Source: Oceanobacillus profundus (GTDB lineage Bacteria; Bacillota; Bacilli; Bacillales; Amphibacillaceae). Taken from it: DNA of 64,000 nt. This document shows, piece by piece, positions 7,064-14,189 of this stretch. A program made the position numbers and the translations under genes. How positions within the stretch are numbered: position 1 is the stretch's first letter; every line of letters begins with the position of its first letter. The notes below the pieces were generated by a model, which was given only the letters and a program-made list of their open reading frames with translations, did not search any database and had not been told where the DNA came from. The stretch covers positions 62,001-126,000 of the forward strand of contig NZ_QWEH01000007.1 of NCBI RefSeq assembly GCF_003515705.1. Direction: 5' to 3'.

Positions 7064-7969
7064 CTAAAATACATTACCTGTTGGGACCATATTTTGTGTA
7101 AAAGCATTAGGAGCTGTATTTGATTGTACATTATTAAATGCATTAACAGGCTGCTGCATATTAAAAGGAGAATTGGAAGGTATTTGATTATTCCAATTCG
7201 AGCCTGATTCATTTGACGTAAACAATTCATTAGATTTCTCAAGGACAATCTCAATGATTGCTTTTTCATATACAGATGCAAGTAATTGACGCTCATTTGA
7301 TGTCTCTTGAAGATATACAATATCCGTTGTCACTTCATCAATTTGAACAAGTCCCTGCTGATTAACTTGACCAGCGGCTTTAATTGTAGAGATGCCATCA
7401 TTTTTATAGATTGGAACATAACGTTTTTTCTTAGGTAACATTTGAGCGTTATATCGATCAACAAATACATCTGCTTGTTGGTTATAAGCAGAATCATAAC
7501 CTACAAGATAAGGTTGATTTGTCTCATTTGAAATTGTAATAAAGAAATTAATTGATAATAAATGAAGAGGTGAAGCATCATCTGTTATCGTTAACTTAAT
7601 GTTTACTCCATTCTTCCTCTCTAAAGCAGTAAACCACAACTTTTCATTAGGCTGATAAGTAGCAAAGTTTGTATCATATCGCTGTTCAACATTAACTCCT
7701 TGTTTAAATTGTGAGTATACCTGTTGCACCAGTGTATATAGATTATTAAATTGAGGAATACGAACTTCTGAGAAGTGACCAAAGTAATCCATTGCTCTAC
7801 CATTAAATTTAGATTTATCAATTTTATAAAGAAGCTCCCATCCAGAAGTAATACTAGTTGAGTTATCTCTAACAACTACTGGATACTTCCCATATTGAGG
7901 TGTATTGTGAACTTCTACATTTATATTTTTAGATACCATTTCTTTAATTTGATTTAAAATAGCTGACAT
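7064..7969 (-). CDS. Hypothetical protein with Asn/Gln-rich tail, 301 aa
   Basis: Start placed at the ATG after GGAGATGATATAC. Residues 1-240 look like a folded mixed alpha/beta domain with no family I recognise. Residues about 245-301 are rich in Asn, Gln, Pro and Ser (QQPVNAFNN, APNAFTQN) and are likely disordered, as in some ssDNA-binding or structural proteins. It lies between the RadC-like gene and the SNF2 operon, with an operator-like palindrome in its leader and a hairpin after its stop. A nucleic-acid-binding role is possible but not shown. Confidence 0.65.
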   Translation of the reverse strand: MSAILNQIKEMVSKNINVEVHNTPQYGKYPVVVRDNSTSITSGWELLYKIDKSKFNGRAMDYFGHFSEVRIPQFNNLYTLVQQVYSQFKQGVNVEQRYDTNFATYQPNEKLWFTALERKNGVNIKLTITDDASPLHLLSINFFITISNETNQPYLVGYDSAYNQQADVFVDRYNAQMLPKKKRYVPIYKNDGISTIKAAGQVNQQGLVQIDEVTTDIVYLQETSNERQLLASVYEKAIIEIVLEKSNELFTSNESGSNWNNQIPSNSPFNMQQPVNAFNNVQSNTAPNAFTQNMVPTGNVF

Positions 7970-8020
7970 GTATATCATCTCCAATTATTTGTTTTTTATT
8001 ATGTTGATTCTTCTATTGAT

Positions 8021-8034
8021 TGTAATGCGTTACT
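8021..8034 (-). promoter_or_regulatory. Operator-like palindrome TGTAATGCGTTACT
   Basis: A copy of the recurrent palindrome sits in the leader of the 301-aa gene. On the minus strand it directly follows a TATAAG that could be a -10 box, giving the same order (-10, operator, gene) as at other copies. No good -35 box is visible. Confidence 0.5.
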
Positions 8035-8043
8035 TATACAAGT

Positions 8044-8706
8044 TTAAAAGTATCCTTTTTCTCTAAAGGAAGCATACTTTTCACCAGCAATTACAATGTG
8101 ATCTATAAGCTCTATACCTACAACTTCCCCTGCCTTTTGCATTCTTTGTGTTGATTTAATGTCTTCAGGTGAAATTGTTGGACTCTGGCTTGGATGATTA
8201 TGTCCAATAATTATACTAGCTGATGACATTCTTAAAGCTTCTTTATACACCTCTCTGGGATGAACAAGACATGCATTTAAAGAACCCTTGAAGATTGTTT
8301 TCTCACCAATGACTTTATGTTTAGTATCTAGAAATAAAACAACAAAATGTTCTTGTTTATAATGTTTAATATAATGAAAGTAATCTACAGCATCTGGAAT
8401 ATTTAAAATAAATTGATTTGATTGCTTTTCACGTTTAACTAGTCGCTTTCCTAATTCAATAGATGAAAGAATCCTAGATGCAAGTGCTTCCCCCACTCCA
8501 TTGATAGAAATCAAGTCATGATAAGATAATTCCAACATACCAATTTTTTCATCTAACTGAATCAATGTAGATACGATATCATCTGTCATAGATTTTTTAG
8601 GAAGCTGGCCAATTATCAAAGTAAGTAGCTCCCTATTCGTTAAATGTTCAAATTCATAACCTTTACTCATATAGTGTGCTTTTGCTTCTTTCACAAATAT
8701 TGACAT
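8044..8706 (-). CDS. radC: RadC-like JAB/JAMM-domain protein
   Basis: 220 aa, the usual RadC length. The N-terminal part has a helix-hairpin-helix (SINGVGEALASRIL). The C-terminal JAB domain keeps the motif ending in HNHPSQSPTISPED, with His169, His171 and Asp182 as metal ligands, and the upstream GSLNACLVHPREV block typical of RadC. The JAB fold is that of deubiquitinating isopeptidases, although RadC itself has no proven peptidase role. PRTRC cassettes normally include a JAB protein (protein A). This gene, two genes from the SNF2-E1-E2-Ubl operon, is a candidate for that role, but its full RadC architecture also fits a stand-alone DNA-related function. Confidence 0.85.
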   Translation of the reverse strand: MSIFVKEAKAHYMSKGYEFEHLTNRELLTLIIGQLPKKSMTDDIVSTLIQLDEKIGMLELSYHDLISINGVGEALASRILSSIELGKRLVKREKQSNQFILNIPDAVDYFHYIKHYKQEHFVVLFLDTKHKVIGEKTIFKGSLNACLVHPREVYKEALRMSSASIIIGHNHPSQSPTISPEDIKSTQRMQKAGEVVGIELIDHIVIAGEKYASFREKGYF

Positions 8707-8724
8707 GTAATCACTTCCTTGGAT

Positions 8725-9159
8725 TTAATAGATAGTATCTTTATCAATGATTTCTCCAACACGATTCTTCTCAATATAGTAAATACGATTTCTTTGTAAT
8801 GCATTAGGTTTACTCATTATGCTTCCTAAATATCTATCTGCTTCCTTAGAGCAGTCAAATCCTTCAAATGTTTTCTTACCTTCATTTTCTGATAGAATTT
8901 CAATCGTATGAACGATAGTTGAACCAAACTTTTCTTTTTCTGTATAGGCTAAATCGAAAGCATTATCTAAATCCCAACGCTTTCTCCAACCGCCAAATTC
9001 AACATGAAAACCTGGGAACTCACGATTTGAATTGTCAAGAGTATCAATCATTTTGATAGCTTCATCATAGCTTAAATCACCAAGATCTAATTGAACAGTT
9101 GTTTTACATTTTGAACATACTGTAGTAGCCATACGCACTTTATTTTCAACTTGAGACAT
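8725..9159 (-). CDS. Hypothetical protein with a CxxC motif, 144 aa
   Basis: A 144-aa protein with CSKC near the N-terminus (a half zinc-binding motif) followed by an acidic region and a mixed alpha/beta part. A second CxxC is absent, so a zinc ribbon is not proven. Strong AGGAGGAG ribosome site. It ends 18 bases before the radC start and is probably co-transcribed with it. Confidence 0.65.
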   Translation of the reverse strand: MSQVENKVRMATTVCSKCKTTVQLDLGDLSYDEAIKMIDTLDNSNREFPGFHVEFGGWRKRWDLDNAFDLAYTEKEKFGSTIVHTIEILSENEGKKTFEGFDCSKEADRYLGSIMSKPNALQRNRIYYIEKNRVGEIIDKDTIY

Positions 9160-9222
9160 ATTATCTCCTCCTAAATTTATTTCTAATTATATCTTCTAAA
9201 GCATGTAAAATTAACAAGAAAG

Positions 9223-9241
9223 GGAGAAATATCAATTCTCC
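9223..9241 (-). terminator. Probable rho-independent terminator
   Basis: GGAGAATTGATATTTCTCC on the minus strand forms a 6-bp stem followed by CTTTCTTG. It lies 36 bases after the stop of the 78-aa gene and probably separates it from the CxxC gene. Confidence 0.5.
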
Positions 9242-9276
9242 ACTTAGACAAATCAAAATAAATAAAAATCCATATA

Positions 9277-9513
9277 TCATACAATCATATTTGATAATAC
9301 ATCTAGTCTTCCCTCAATTGAATCAAGTTCTGACTCAATTAATAATATTTGTGACATGAGAAGTGTAGCTGCTTGATGATTATGATTAGATAAAGCAAGT
9401 TCAACGTCCTCATCAAGTTTTTCTATCAATTCAAGTAAATAGTTTTTGTTGGTTTTTAATCCATTGTTTTCTAATTTTGAAGCTAAATGTTGGTGTGATT
9501 TAATTTTTATCAT
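9277..9513 (-). CDS. Hypothetical helical protein, 78 aa
   Basis: A 78-aa, Leu-rich, wholly helical-looking protein with heptad spacing in its second half (LLIESELDSIEGRLDVL), so it is probably a coiled-coil dimer. GAAGGTG precedes the ATG. Flanked by terminators on both sides, so it is likely a single-gene transcript. Function unknown. Confidence 0.65.
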   Translation of the reverse strand: MIKIKSHQHLASKLENNGLKTNKNYLLELIEKLDEDVELALSNHNHQAATLLMSQILLIESELDSIEGRLDVLSNMIV

Positions 9514-9550
9514 ATAAACACCTTCCTATATTTAAATTTAATTATTGAAT

Positions 9551-9577
9551 TAAAAAAGAACTACTTTTAGTAGCTCT
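9551..9577 (-). terminator. Rho-independent terminator
   Basis: Minus-strand AGAGCTACT, a short A-rich loop, GTAGTTCT and then TTTTTT. It is the second of two terminators in series after the small membrane-protein gene. Confidence 0.65.
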
Positions 9578-9592
9578 GTAAGAAGAAATCAT

Positions 9593-9648
9593 TACTATAA
9601 AAAAAAGGAGTTGCGAGCTCCATTGTAGGCTCATGTAATTAAGCCTAC
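9593..9648 (-). terminator. Tandem hairpins with T8 tract
   Basis: On the minus strand, GTAGGCT...AGCCTAC (7-bp stem) is followed by GGAG-CTCGCAA-CTCC and eight T residues. This is a strong intrinsic terminator ending the transcript of the LysM and membrane-peptide genes. Confidence 0.7.
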
Positions 9649-9661
9649 TAGCAGACCGTAA

Positions 9662-9778
9662 CTACATCGATAATATTGGATACATAATTATACCTATTAT
9701 GATACCTGTTCCAATTAATCCCAATGTAATATCTAAAAGAGATAAATCATTCCAAGGATGCTTATTGTTTTCACTCAT
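9662..9778 (-). CDS. Small single-span membrane protein, 38 aa
   Basis: A 38-codon frame starting MSENNKHPWNDLSLLDITLG and ending with a hydrophobic helix (LIGTGIIIGIIMYPIL) that would span the membrane. It follows the LysM membrane protein by 12 bases and precedes the terminators, so the two are probably made together. Function unknown. The ribosome site (GAGGTGTAAC) is good. Confidence 0.55.
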   Translation of the reverse strand: MSENNKHPWNDLSLLDITLGLIGTGIIIGIIMYPILSM

Positions 9779-9790
9779 ACTGTTACACCT

Positions 9791-10129
9791 CTAATGTGAT
9801 TTCTTTACCAGTGGTATTAAATAAGTTTCTCCTGCATAAACAACACTGCTAGATAAATTATTTTCATCTATTGTAATTTGAGCCAAGTCTAAAACATTAT
9901 AAGGACCATTATAATCTTTATTTACTTTAGAAATAGCGGTTACAATAGTGTCCCCCTCTTTCATCTGATAAGAAATAAAGTCTACATCATAGTCACTTGG
10001 CATAGCTTGTCTAATTGCAATGAAAATTAAAATGACAACAATGAATGCTATTAAATAAATTTGAACATCAGTAGTCCAATAATCAGCTAAACGTTTTCTT
10101 CGCCTTTTTAACGCACCTGAAGCTTCCAT
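9791..10129 (-). CDS. Membrane-anchored LysM protein, YneA-like
   Basis: 112 aa. Residues 1-24 are basic and cytoplasmic, residues about 27-45 form one membrane helix (YLIAFIVVILIFIAIRQ), and residues about 55-108 match a LysM peptidoglycan-binding domain (YQMKEGDTIVTAISKVN through YAGETYLIPLV). The layout, size and topology are those of B. subtilis YneA, the SOS-induced inhibitor of cell division (about 103 aa, one membrane helix plus LysM). A phage copy could delay host division. The domain call is firm and the YneA role is inferred. Confidence 0.75.
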   Translation of the reverse strand: MEASGALKRRRKRLADYWTTDVQIYLIAFIVVILIFIAIRQAMPSDYDVDFISYQMKEGDTIVTAISKVNKDYNGPYNVLDLAQITIDENNLSSSVVYAGETYLIPLVKKSH

Positions 10130-10148
10130 TAATATTCCTCCTATTTAG

Positions 10149-10646
10149 CTATGATATAGCTACTTCATATAATTCCTTTTTGGCTTTCATGACATACTCA
10201 CTAGACTTATGAATCGTATACAATTGATTCTCTTGATTCGGGTATGGCTTTTCATAATGCACTTTATAACTAATTGTTTTCTCTTGAAGTAATTGAAATA
10301 CTTCTTGCCATAGATCTGCATGCTTTAAAAAACCACCATCCTTTCTCCTCCACTCTTTTTTCTCCCAGATAAACATGTTTTTATTTAATCCAGCAGATAC
10401 ATTTGGAATGTTTGTGTGAATATGAATGATAGAGCGATTTTTAATATTACGTAGGCCCTCAACGATAGCTTTAAGAGTCATACGAGTAACAGTTGTGTCT
10501 ATTGCATAGCCACCTATGTTCTTTTTATATGGAGTTCCACTTATGACAGAGTAAAGCATAGTTGCATATCCACCATTACCATCTTTATCAGCAGTTCCTG
10601 TCACATACATATCAATGCGTAGTTGATCAAATTCTTTCTTGCTCAT
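10149..10646 (-). CDS. RNase H-fold protein lacking catalytic residues
   Basis: 165 aa with the RNase HI sequence frame: a G-T-A...GNGGYATML first strand pair, TTVTRMTLKAIVEGL in the first helix, HIHTN in the fourth strand and a C-terminal PNQENQ segment. Aligned by eye with RNase HI, the four metal-binding acids are replaced: the first Asp by Thr, the Glu of R-M-E-L by Thr (RMTL), the Asp of T-D-S by Asn, and the last Asp is missing. The protein therefore probably binds nucleic acid, or a partner, without cutting it. Overlaps the 75-aa gene upstream by four bases. Confidence 0.65.
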   Translation of the reverse strand: MSKKEFDQLRIDMYVTGTADKDGNGGYATMLYSVISGTPYKKNIGGYAIDTTVTRMTLKAIVEGLRNIKNRSIIHIHTNIPNVSAGLNKNMFIWEKKEWRRKDGGFLKHADLWQEVFQLLQEKTISYKVHYEKPYPNQENQLYTIHKSSEYVMKAKKELYEVAIS

Positions 10647-10870
10647 ACAGCAGTCCCCTCTCTTGTAGTCTTTCGTACATAATGATTAAAATAATGTTCT
10701 AAAATTGGTTTTAAGATAATCGGATTATTAACTATAGATATGAATTTCTTTCTGGTAGTCTGTAAATCTCCCTTATAAATGTAAAAAGAATAAGACTTAT
10801 AACGAATCAGTATTGCAAATTGGTTTCTATGTGATTTGATATGATAATTAACTTTTGATAAATCGATCAT
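10643..10870 (-). CDS. Hypothetical basic protein, 75 aa
   Basis: A 75-aa, strongly basic protein rich in Tyr, Lys and Arg (NYHIKSHRNQFAILIRYKSY), predicted beta-rich at the N-terminus. It starts after AAGGAGG and its stop overlaps the start of the RNase H-like gene, so the pair is coupled. A short hairpin (TGCCTATCGGCA) lies in its leader. Possible nucleic-acid binding, by charge only. Confidence 0.6.
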   Translation of the reverse strand: MIDLSKVNYHIKSHRNQFAILIRYKSYSFYIYKGDLQTTRKKFISIVNNPIILKPILEHYFNHYVRKTTREGTAV

Positions 10871-10897
10871 TATTGGTTCCTCCTTCTTTCCTCTAAC

Positions 10898-10909
10898 TGC
10901 CGATAGGCA
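10898..10909 (-). promoter_or_regulatory. Leader hairpin TGCCTATCGGCA (copy 1 of 4)
   Basis: A small perfect palindrome in the 5' leader, 27 bases before a start codon. The same element (GCCTGTCGGC or GCCTATCGGC on the minus strand) occurs in three other leaders at 15458, 20111 and 20699, always close before a gene. It may stabilise the 5' end or bind a protein. Confidence 0.5.
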
Positions 10910-10957
10910 AAAATTATCTACTTATATAGCCTATAAGCTATGTAAAATGATATATTT

Positions 10958-11177
10958 CGAGTTATTCAATAGCTAAACAATAGAGTATATCAAAGTTCGC
11001 TTTATGAACTATCATATATATCGAGTTCCATCATAGCTTATGAGATATGAAATCTTACATATAGCGAGTGTTCTCATAGTTGGTGTATTGTTTTAGACAT
11101 TGACACATGACATAAGTCGAGTTCACTCATAGGAATTGATATGTGACTTATGAGATGAAACGAGTTAATAAATAGCT
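10958..11177 (+). repeat. Five 17-bp iterons, CGAGTT-N5-ATAGCT
   Basis: Five direct copies of CGAGTTNNNNNATAGCT are found at 10958, 11022, 11065, 11118 and 11161. Three fit exactly and two have one or two changes, all with a 5-base spacer. The distances (64, 43, 53, 43) are near whole helical turns, so all face the same side of the DNA. They fill the leader of the MerR-like gene and the divergent gap to the 75-aa gene. Such arrays serve as replication origins, centromeres or cooperative operators. The MerR-like protein is the obvious candidate binder. The rest of the 10871-11286 gap shows only the leader hairpin and A+T-rich sequence. Confidence 0.75.
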
Positions 11178-11286
11178 TAGTATGTACGACCATTTACACA
11201 GCTGCTTACGAGCTATTAAGGAGAGCGAGCTTTTCATATGGCTTTAAATATGGTTTAATATAGCTATATGAAAGGATGTGAGGGTC

Positions 11287-11886
11287 ATGGAAGTAGAATT
11301 TGTTACATTGGGGAATGCTTCAAAAATAATTGATACACCAGCTCCAACATTACGTGGTTGGGCAGACAAGCTAGAAGAGCTGCAAGTTCATTATTTAGAG
11401 CGGAATCATAGAGACGAACGAATCTTCTATGAAAGTGACATCAAGATATTTAGATACATGGCTGAACAAAAAAGCAAATATAATAGAAAGACAACAACAA
11501 CAGATATAGCCTATGTGATTGCTGAAAATGATAAATTTGAGTTGCGTCAAAAAGGTAGTGTTCCAGCAGTGCCAAAACATAAAGCTCAATTGTCAGAAAT
11601 AGACTTAGAGCATTTAGTGCAACAAAGAGATTTTCAAGAATTCATAGGTGGCATCATTCAACGTGCAACAGACGGTCTCTCGGAAGAGATAAGCGAAAAA
11701 GTATCTAATAATATGAGAGTCGAGTTAAATAACAAGCTCGATGATATTGAAGAAAGACGAATTAAAAGGATGGATCAATACCTAGCAGAGCAGCGTGAAA
11801 CACAAAAGATGATAGAAGAATACTTGAAACTTCCTGCATACAAAAAGATATTTAGTAAGAATCCGATGAAGAACACAAAAAAGTAG
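11287..11886 (+). CDS. MerR-type HTH DNA-binding protein with coiled coil
   Basis: 199 aa from the ATG after GGATGTGAGG. A GTG three codons upstream overlaps that site. Residues about 5-75 form a winged helix of the MerR class (TLGNASKIIDTPAPTLRGWA, then a wing and FYESDIKIFRYM). Residues about 110-180 are a long charged helix with heptads (EERRIKRMDQYLAEQRE), likely a coiled coil. The plan resembles RacA and Bacillus plasmid MerR-like proteins rather than metal-sensing MerR regulators. It is the only plus-strand gene in the left arm, stands directly after five iterons, and ends in a bidirectional terminator. Confidence 0.72.
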   Translation: MEVEFVTLGNASKIIDTPAPTLRGWADKLEELQVHYLERNHRDERIFYESDIKIFRYMAEQKSKYNRKTTTTDIAYVIAENDKFELRQKGSVPAVPKHKAQLSEIDLEHLVQQRDFQEFIGGIIQRATDGLSEEISEKVSNNMRVELNNKLDDIEERRIKRMDQYLAEQRETQKMIEEYLKLPAYKKIFSKNPMKNTKK

Positions 11887-11917
11887 TAGTGCTAATCAAA
11901 GCTCTGCTACTTTTTTG
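11880..11917. terminator. Bidirectional intrinsic terminator
   Basis: AAGTAGTAG...CTGCTACTTTTTT forms a stem with A-run and T-run flanks that overlaps the stop of the MerR-like gene. It can end transcription from the plus strand and from the macro-domain side. Confidence 0.65.
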
Positions 11918-11985
11918 TTATTTTGTTACAAAATATATTGTCTATAAATATATTGATATTTAATCACGAAACAACAAAATATTTT

Positions 11986-12459
11986 CTAACTCTTATAAAG
12001 GAAGATGTTTTTCTTATACTTATGAGAATAATACTCCAGTATTTCATGGCTTCGCTTCAACTCATAAGGGGTTAATTTCTGACCTATGAGGTAGGGGAAG
12101 CCGATCTTAATTCCTGGTGATACTTTTTTTACATCATCAGGAAGAGTGAGTAAAATATCAAACATTTTATCTAAAGATGAAGGGAAAGCACTGTAATCTA
12201 GATGACGACCTCTGCCATAAGAGTATTGACCATATAGATTGAATATAATAATAGGCTTGTCAGACTCATAGGCAAAAGATAACTCACCTAATTTTTCTTC
12301 AGGTGAGTAGGGGAGTTGGCTATCCATTGATTGAGCCATTGGATATTTGTCGTTAATTTCACTAGCTATACCATAATCCATATCTGAAAAACAATTCATA
12401 ACATGAGCTATGACCGTACAATCACTTGTTAGCAAATTAGTGTTCACAGTATATAGCAT
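11986..12459 (-). CDS. Macro-domain protein
   Basis: 157 aa, one domain. IAHVMNCFSDMDYGIASEIN matches the ADP-ribose-binding loop of macro domains (i-x-H-x-x-N-x-x-G-x-M-G-x-G-I-A), though the usual M-G-x-G is D-Y-G here. FNLYGQYSYGRG and the hydrophobic strand IKIGFPYLIG match the later strands. Macro domains bind or remove ADP-ribose. Phages use such proteins against NAD-based or ADP-ribosylating defences, and DarG uses one against DarT. Its target here is unknown. It is followed by a 41-aa gene upstream with a two-base gap. Confidence 0.72.
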   Translation of the reverse strand: MLYTVNTNLLTSDCTVIAHVMNCFSDMDYGIASEINDKYPMAQSMDSQLPYSPEEKLGELSFAYESDKPIIIFNLYGQYSYGRGRHLDYSAFPSSLDKMFDILLTLPDDVKKVSPGIKIGFPYLIGQKLTPYELKRSHEILEYYSHKYKKNIFLYKS

Positions 12460-12461
12460 AA

Positions 12462-12587
12462 CTAATTCACCACTCGTATAACTATCCAGCCCTTTGGCTT
12501 ATTCAATAATGAACCGGTATATACAATAGATTCAACAAAACCACTTTTTGGGCAGGTTCTCTCAATCAGATATTTTTTAAAATACAT
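12462..12587 (-). CDS. Hypothetical small protein, 41 aa
   Basis: A 41-codon frame starting MYFKKYLIERTCPKSGF after AAGGAGTGATTTT. It ends two bases before the macro-domain gene and is likely co-translated with it. Only one cysteine pair element (TCPKSG) is visible. Function unknown. Confidence 0.55.
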   Translation of the reverse strand: MYFKKYLIERTCPKSGFVESIVYTGSLLNKPKGWIVIRVVN

Positions 12588-12598
12588 AAAATCACTCC

Positions 12599-12685
12599 TT
12601 ATAGATATTCTTCACATACAGGACAAGAAATCTCTTCTTTTTCAAATATTACTACACGTTCATTTGAACAAACAGAGCAATCCAT
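12599..12685 (-). CDS. Tiny zinc-ribbon-like protein, 28 aa
   Basis: A 28-codon frame, MDCSVCSNER to SCPVCEEYL, with two CxxC pairs spaced like a minimal zinc ribbon. GAGGAGA precedes the ATG. It lies at the head of the macro-domain gene group. A zinc-binding peptide of this size is unusual, but cysteine pairs and ribosome site support it. Confidence 0.5.
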   Translation of the reverse strand: MDCSVCSNERVVIFEKEEISCPVCEEYL

Positions 12686-12705
12686 AAAAAACATCTCCTC
12701 ATAAT

Positions 12706-13146
12706 TTAAATATCTATTTTAGATTCCAAAAAATCTTGTATGTGATAGGGTGATAGCTCACCATCATAAGTCACTACACAAGGACATTCTTTACGAAAGA
12801 AAAAGATATCAGTTGTAAGTCTTTCAATTTGAGGATTCTTAGTTGCATAATACAACTCACTTTCAGCTATGATATGAAAGTCATAGCTTTTTAATAGTGA
12901 GGTATGTATTGGTTCATTGTTAGTTGGTTCTTCATTATAAAATGATATTAATGTTTTCGTATTTAGCTCACCCATATATTCTATATTATGAGATTGAGAG
13001 CGAGCTATATATAGGCTGTGATTCTCACGTTTATAAATTCCGATATCAACCATATCGAATCGGAAAGTTACTTTCTCTTCCTCTAAAAGATGCTGCCAGA
13101 TAGGGGAGGAGATTATAGAGCCAATGTATATGTCATTATTATTCAT
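12706..13146 (-). CDS. Hypothetical protein, 146 aa
   Basis: A 146-aa soluble mixed alpha/beta protein beginning MNNNDIYIGSIISSPIW. I recognise no family. The ribosome site is poor, so translation may depend on the upstream gene. It lies between the tiny CxxC protein and the 96-aa protein in a run of early-type small genes. Confidence 0.6.
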   Translation of the reverse strand: MNNNDIYIGSIISSPIWQHLLEEEKVTFRFDMVDIGIYKRENHSLYIARSQSHNIEYMGELNTKTLISFYNEEPTNNEPIHTSLLKSYDFHIIAESELYYATKNPQIERLTTDIFFFRKECPCVVTYDGELSPYHIQDFLESKIDI

Positions 13147-13162
13147 ATTTTATCAATCCATA

Positions 13163-13453
13163 CTAATTAGTAATTTCCTCATTGTTTGGCTTAAAAAATT
13201 CAACACAATCAACTTTAACAATTTTCAAGTCGCTTCTATGTGCTTTAAACTTTTTACCATTTACAGATTTAAAGGTAAAATTATTGTGCTTATTATTATA
13301 GAACATATCTTTATCGAAATGGGGATCAATGTTTTTAAGATACGCTTTAAAAACCATACGTTTACTTCTGTATGTCCATATACTAAGAGTTACAACAACA
13401 TCTTTTGATTTAGATATTTCTCTTAAAAGCTGTTTATAATTATAAAACTGCAT
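13163..13453 (-). CDS. Hypothetical basic protein, 96 aa
   Basis: A 96-aa basic protein with alternating hydrophobic and charged residues (VVVTLSIWTYRSKRMVFKAY), probably a small beta-rich fold. Start chosen at the ATG after AAAGGAAATAAAC rather than 15 codons upstream. Overlaps the end of the phosphatase gene by 14 bases. Function unknown. Confidence 0.6.
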   Translation of the reverse strand: MQFYNYKQLLREISKSKDVVVTLSIWTYRSKRMVFKAYLKNIDPHFDKDMFYNNKHNNFTFKSVNGKKFKAHRSDLKIVKVDCVEFFKPNNEEITN

Positions 13454-14174
13454 GTTTATTTCCTTTCTCAACAGAATGAACAATATAGTTATCTTCATTG
13501 ATTTCTAGACAATTGAGTTGACCACTATATGCACAGCCACCATCAATTCCGATACGTTTTCCAACAAAAAAAGGTTCATGAGAGTCATGAAAATTGATAC
13601 ACGGTGTATGGCCGTGTACAATTGTGAAATCATGAGGATGTTCTTTTTTATAAAAATCCTCTCTAATCCAAATCATTTCTTCAGCTGGAGTAAGAATCCA
13701 ATCAGATAGAGATGGATCAATACCTGCATGAACAAATAAATAGTTATCTAATTTATGGAAAAGAGGAAGGTGATAAAAGAATCTAACATGCTCACTAAAA
13801 TTATTGTTAATAAACTTCCTTGCTTCATGTAAAGATTCAAAAGTCACTCCTTCAGTAAACCATTCATACCCAACATAGCTTTCAATTGTAGAAAGTCCAC
13901 CATTTGATAAAAACAGTTGATCATTAACACCACTATTTGTAAGTAAAAAATCCAAAAACATTTGATCGTGGTTACCACGTAATGCAATAGCTCCATCATC
14001 TACTAGATTCATAATTAAATCAATAACTTGCTTTGACTTCTGACCACGATCAACATAATCACCAACTAAAATTAATTGATGTTTATAAGAATTATAATTC
14101 ACCTTATGCAGTATCTCCTTAAGCTGGTCATAACATCCATGTATATCACTTATTGCTAATATAGTCTTTTTCAT
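13440..14174 (-). CDS. PPP-family Ser/Thr metallophosphatase
   Basis: 244 aa with the full PPP motif series: DIHG (10-13), GDYVDRG (38-44), RGNHD (66-70), later HAGIDP and HGHTP with the metal-binding histidines. The size is like phage lambda NinI and bacterial PrpE or ApaH-type enzymes. It should be an active two-metal phosphatase on phosphoproteins or dinucleotide polyphosphates. Start placed at the ATG following GAGGATTTAT. In phages such enzymes are thought to undo host phosphorylation, but the substrate cannot be read from sequence. Confidence 0.88.
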   Translation of the reverse strand: MKKTILAISDIHGCYDQLKEILHKVNYNSYKHQLILVGDYVDRGQKSKQVIDLIMNLVDDGAIALRGNHDQMFLDFLLTNSGVNDQLFLSNGGLSTIESYVGYEWFTEGVTFESLHEARKFINNNFSEHVRFFYHLPLFHKLDNYLFVHAGIDPSLSDWILTPAEEMIWIREDFYKKEHPHDFTIVHGHTPCINFHDSHEPFFVGKRIGIDGGCAYSGQLNCLEINEDNYIVHSVEKGNKHAVL

Positions 14175-14189
14175 ATAAATCCTCATTTC

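Noticed and set aside
8791..8806. Operator-like TTTGTAATGCATTAGG
   Set aside because: It lies inside the coding sequence of the 144-aa gene away from any promoter and has mismatches at one end, so chance is likely.
13124..13408. 94-codon plus-strand frame
   Set aside because: It is antisense to two minus-strand genes with good ribosome sites, and has low-complexity hydrophobic content and no ribosome site.
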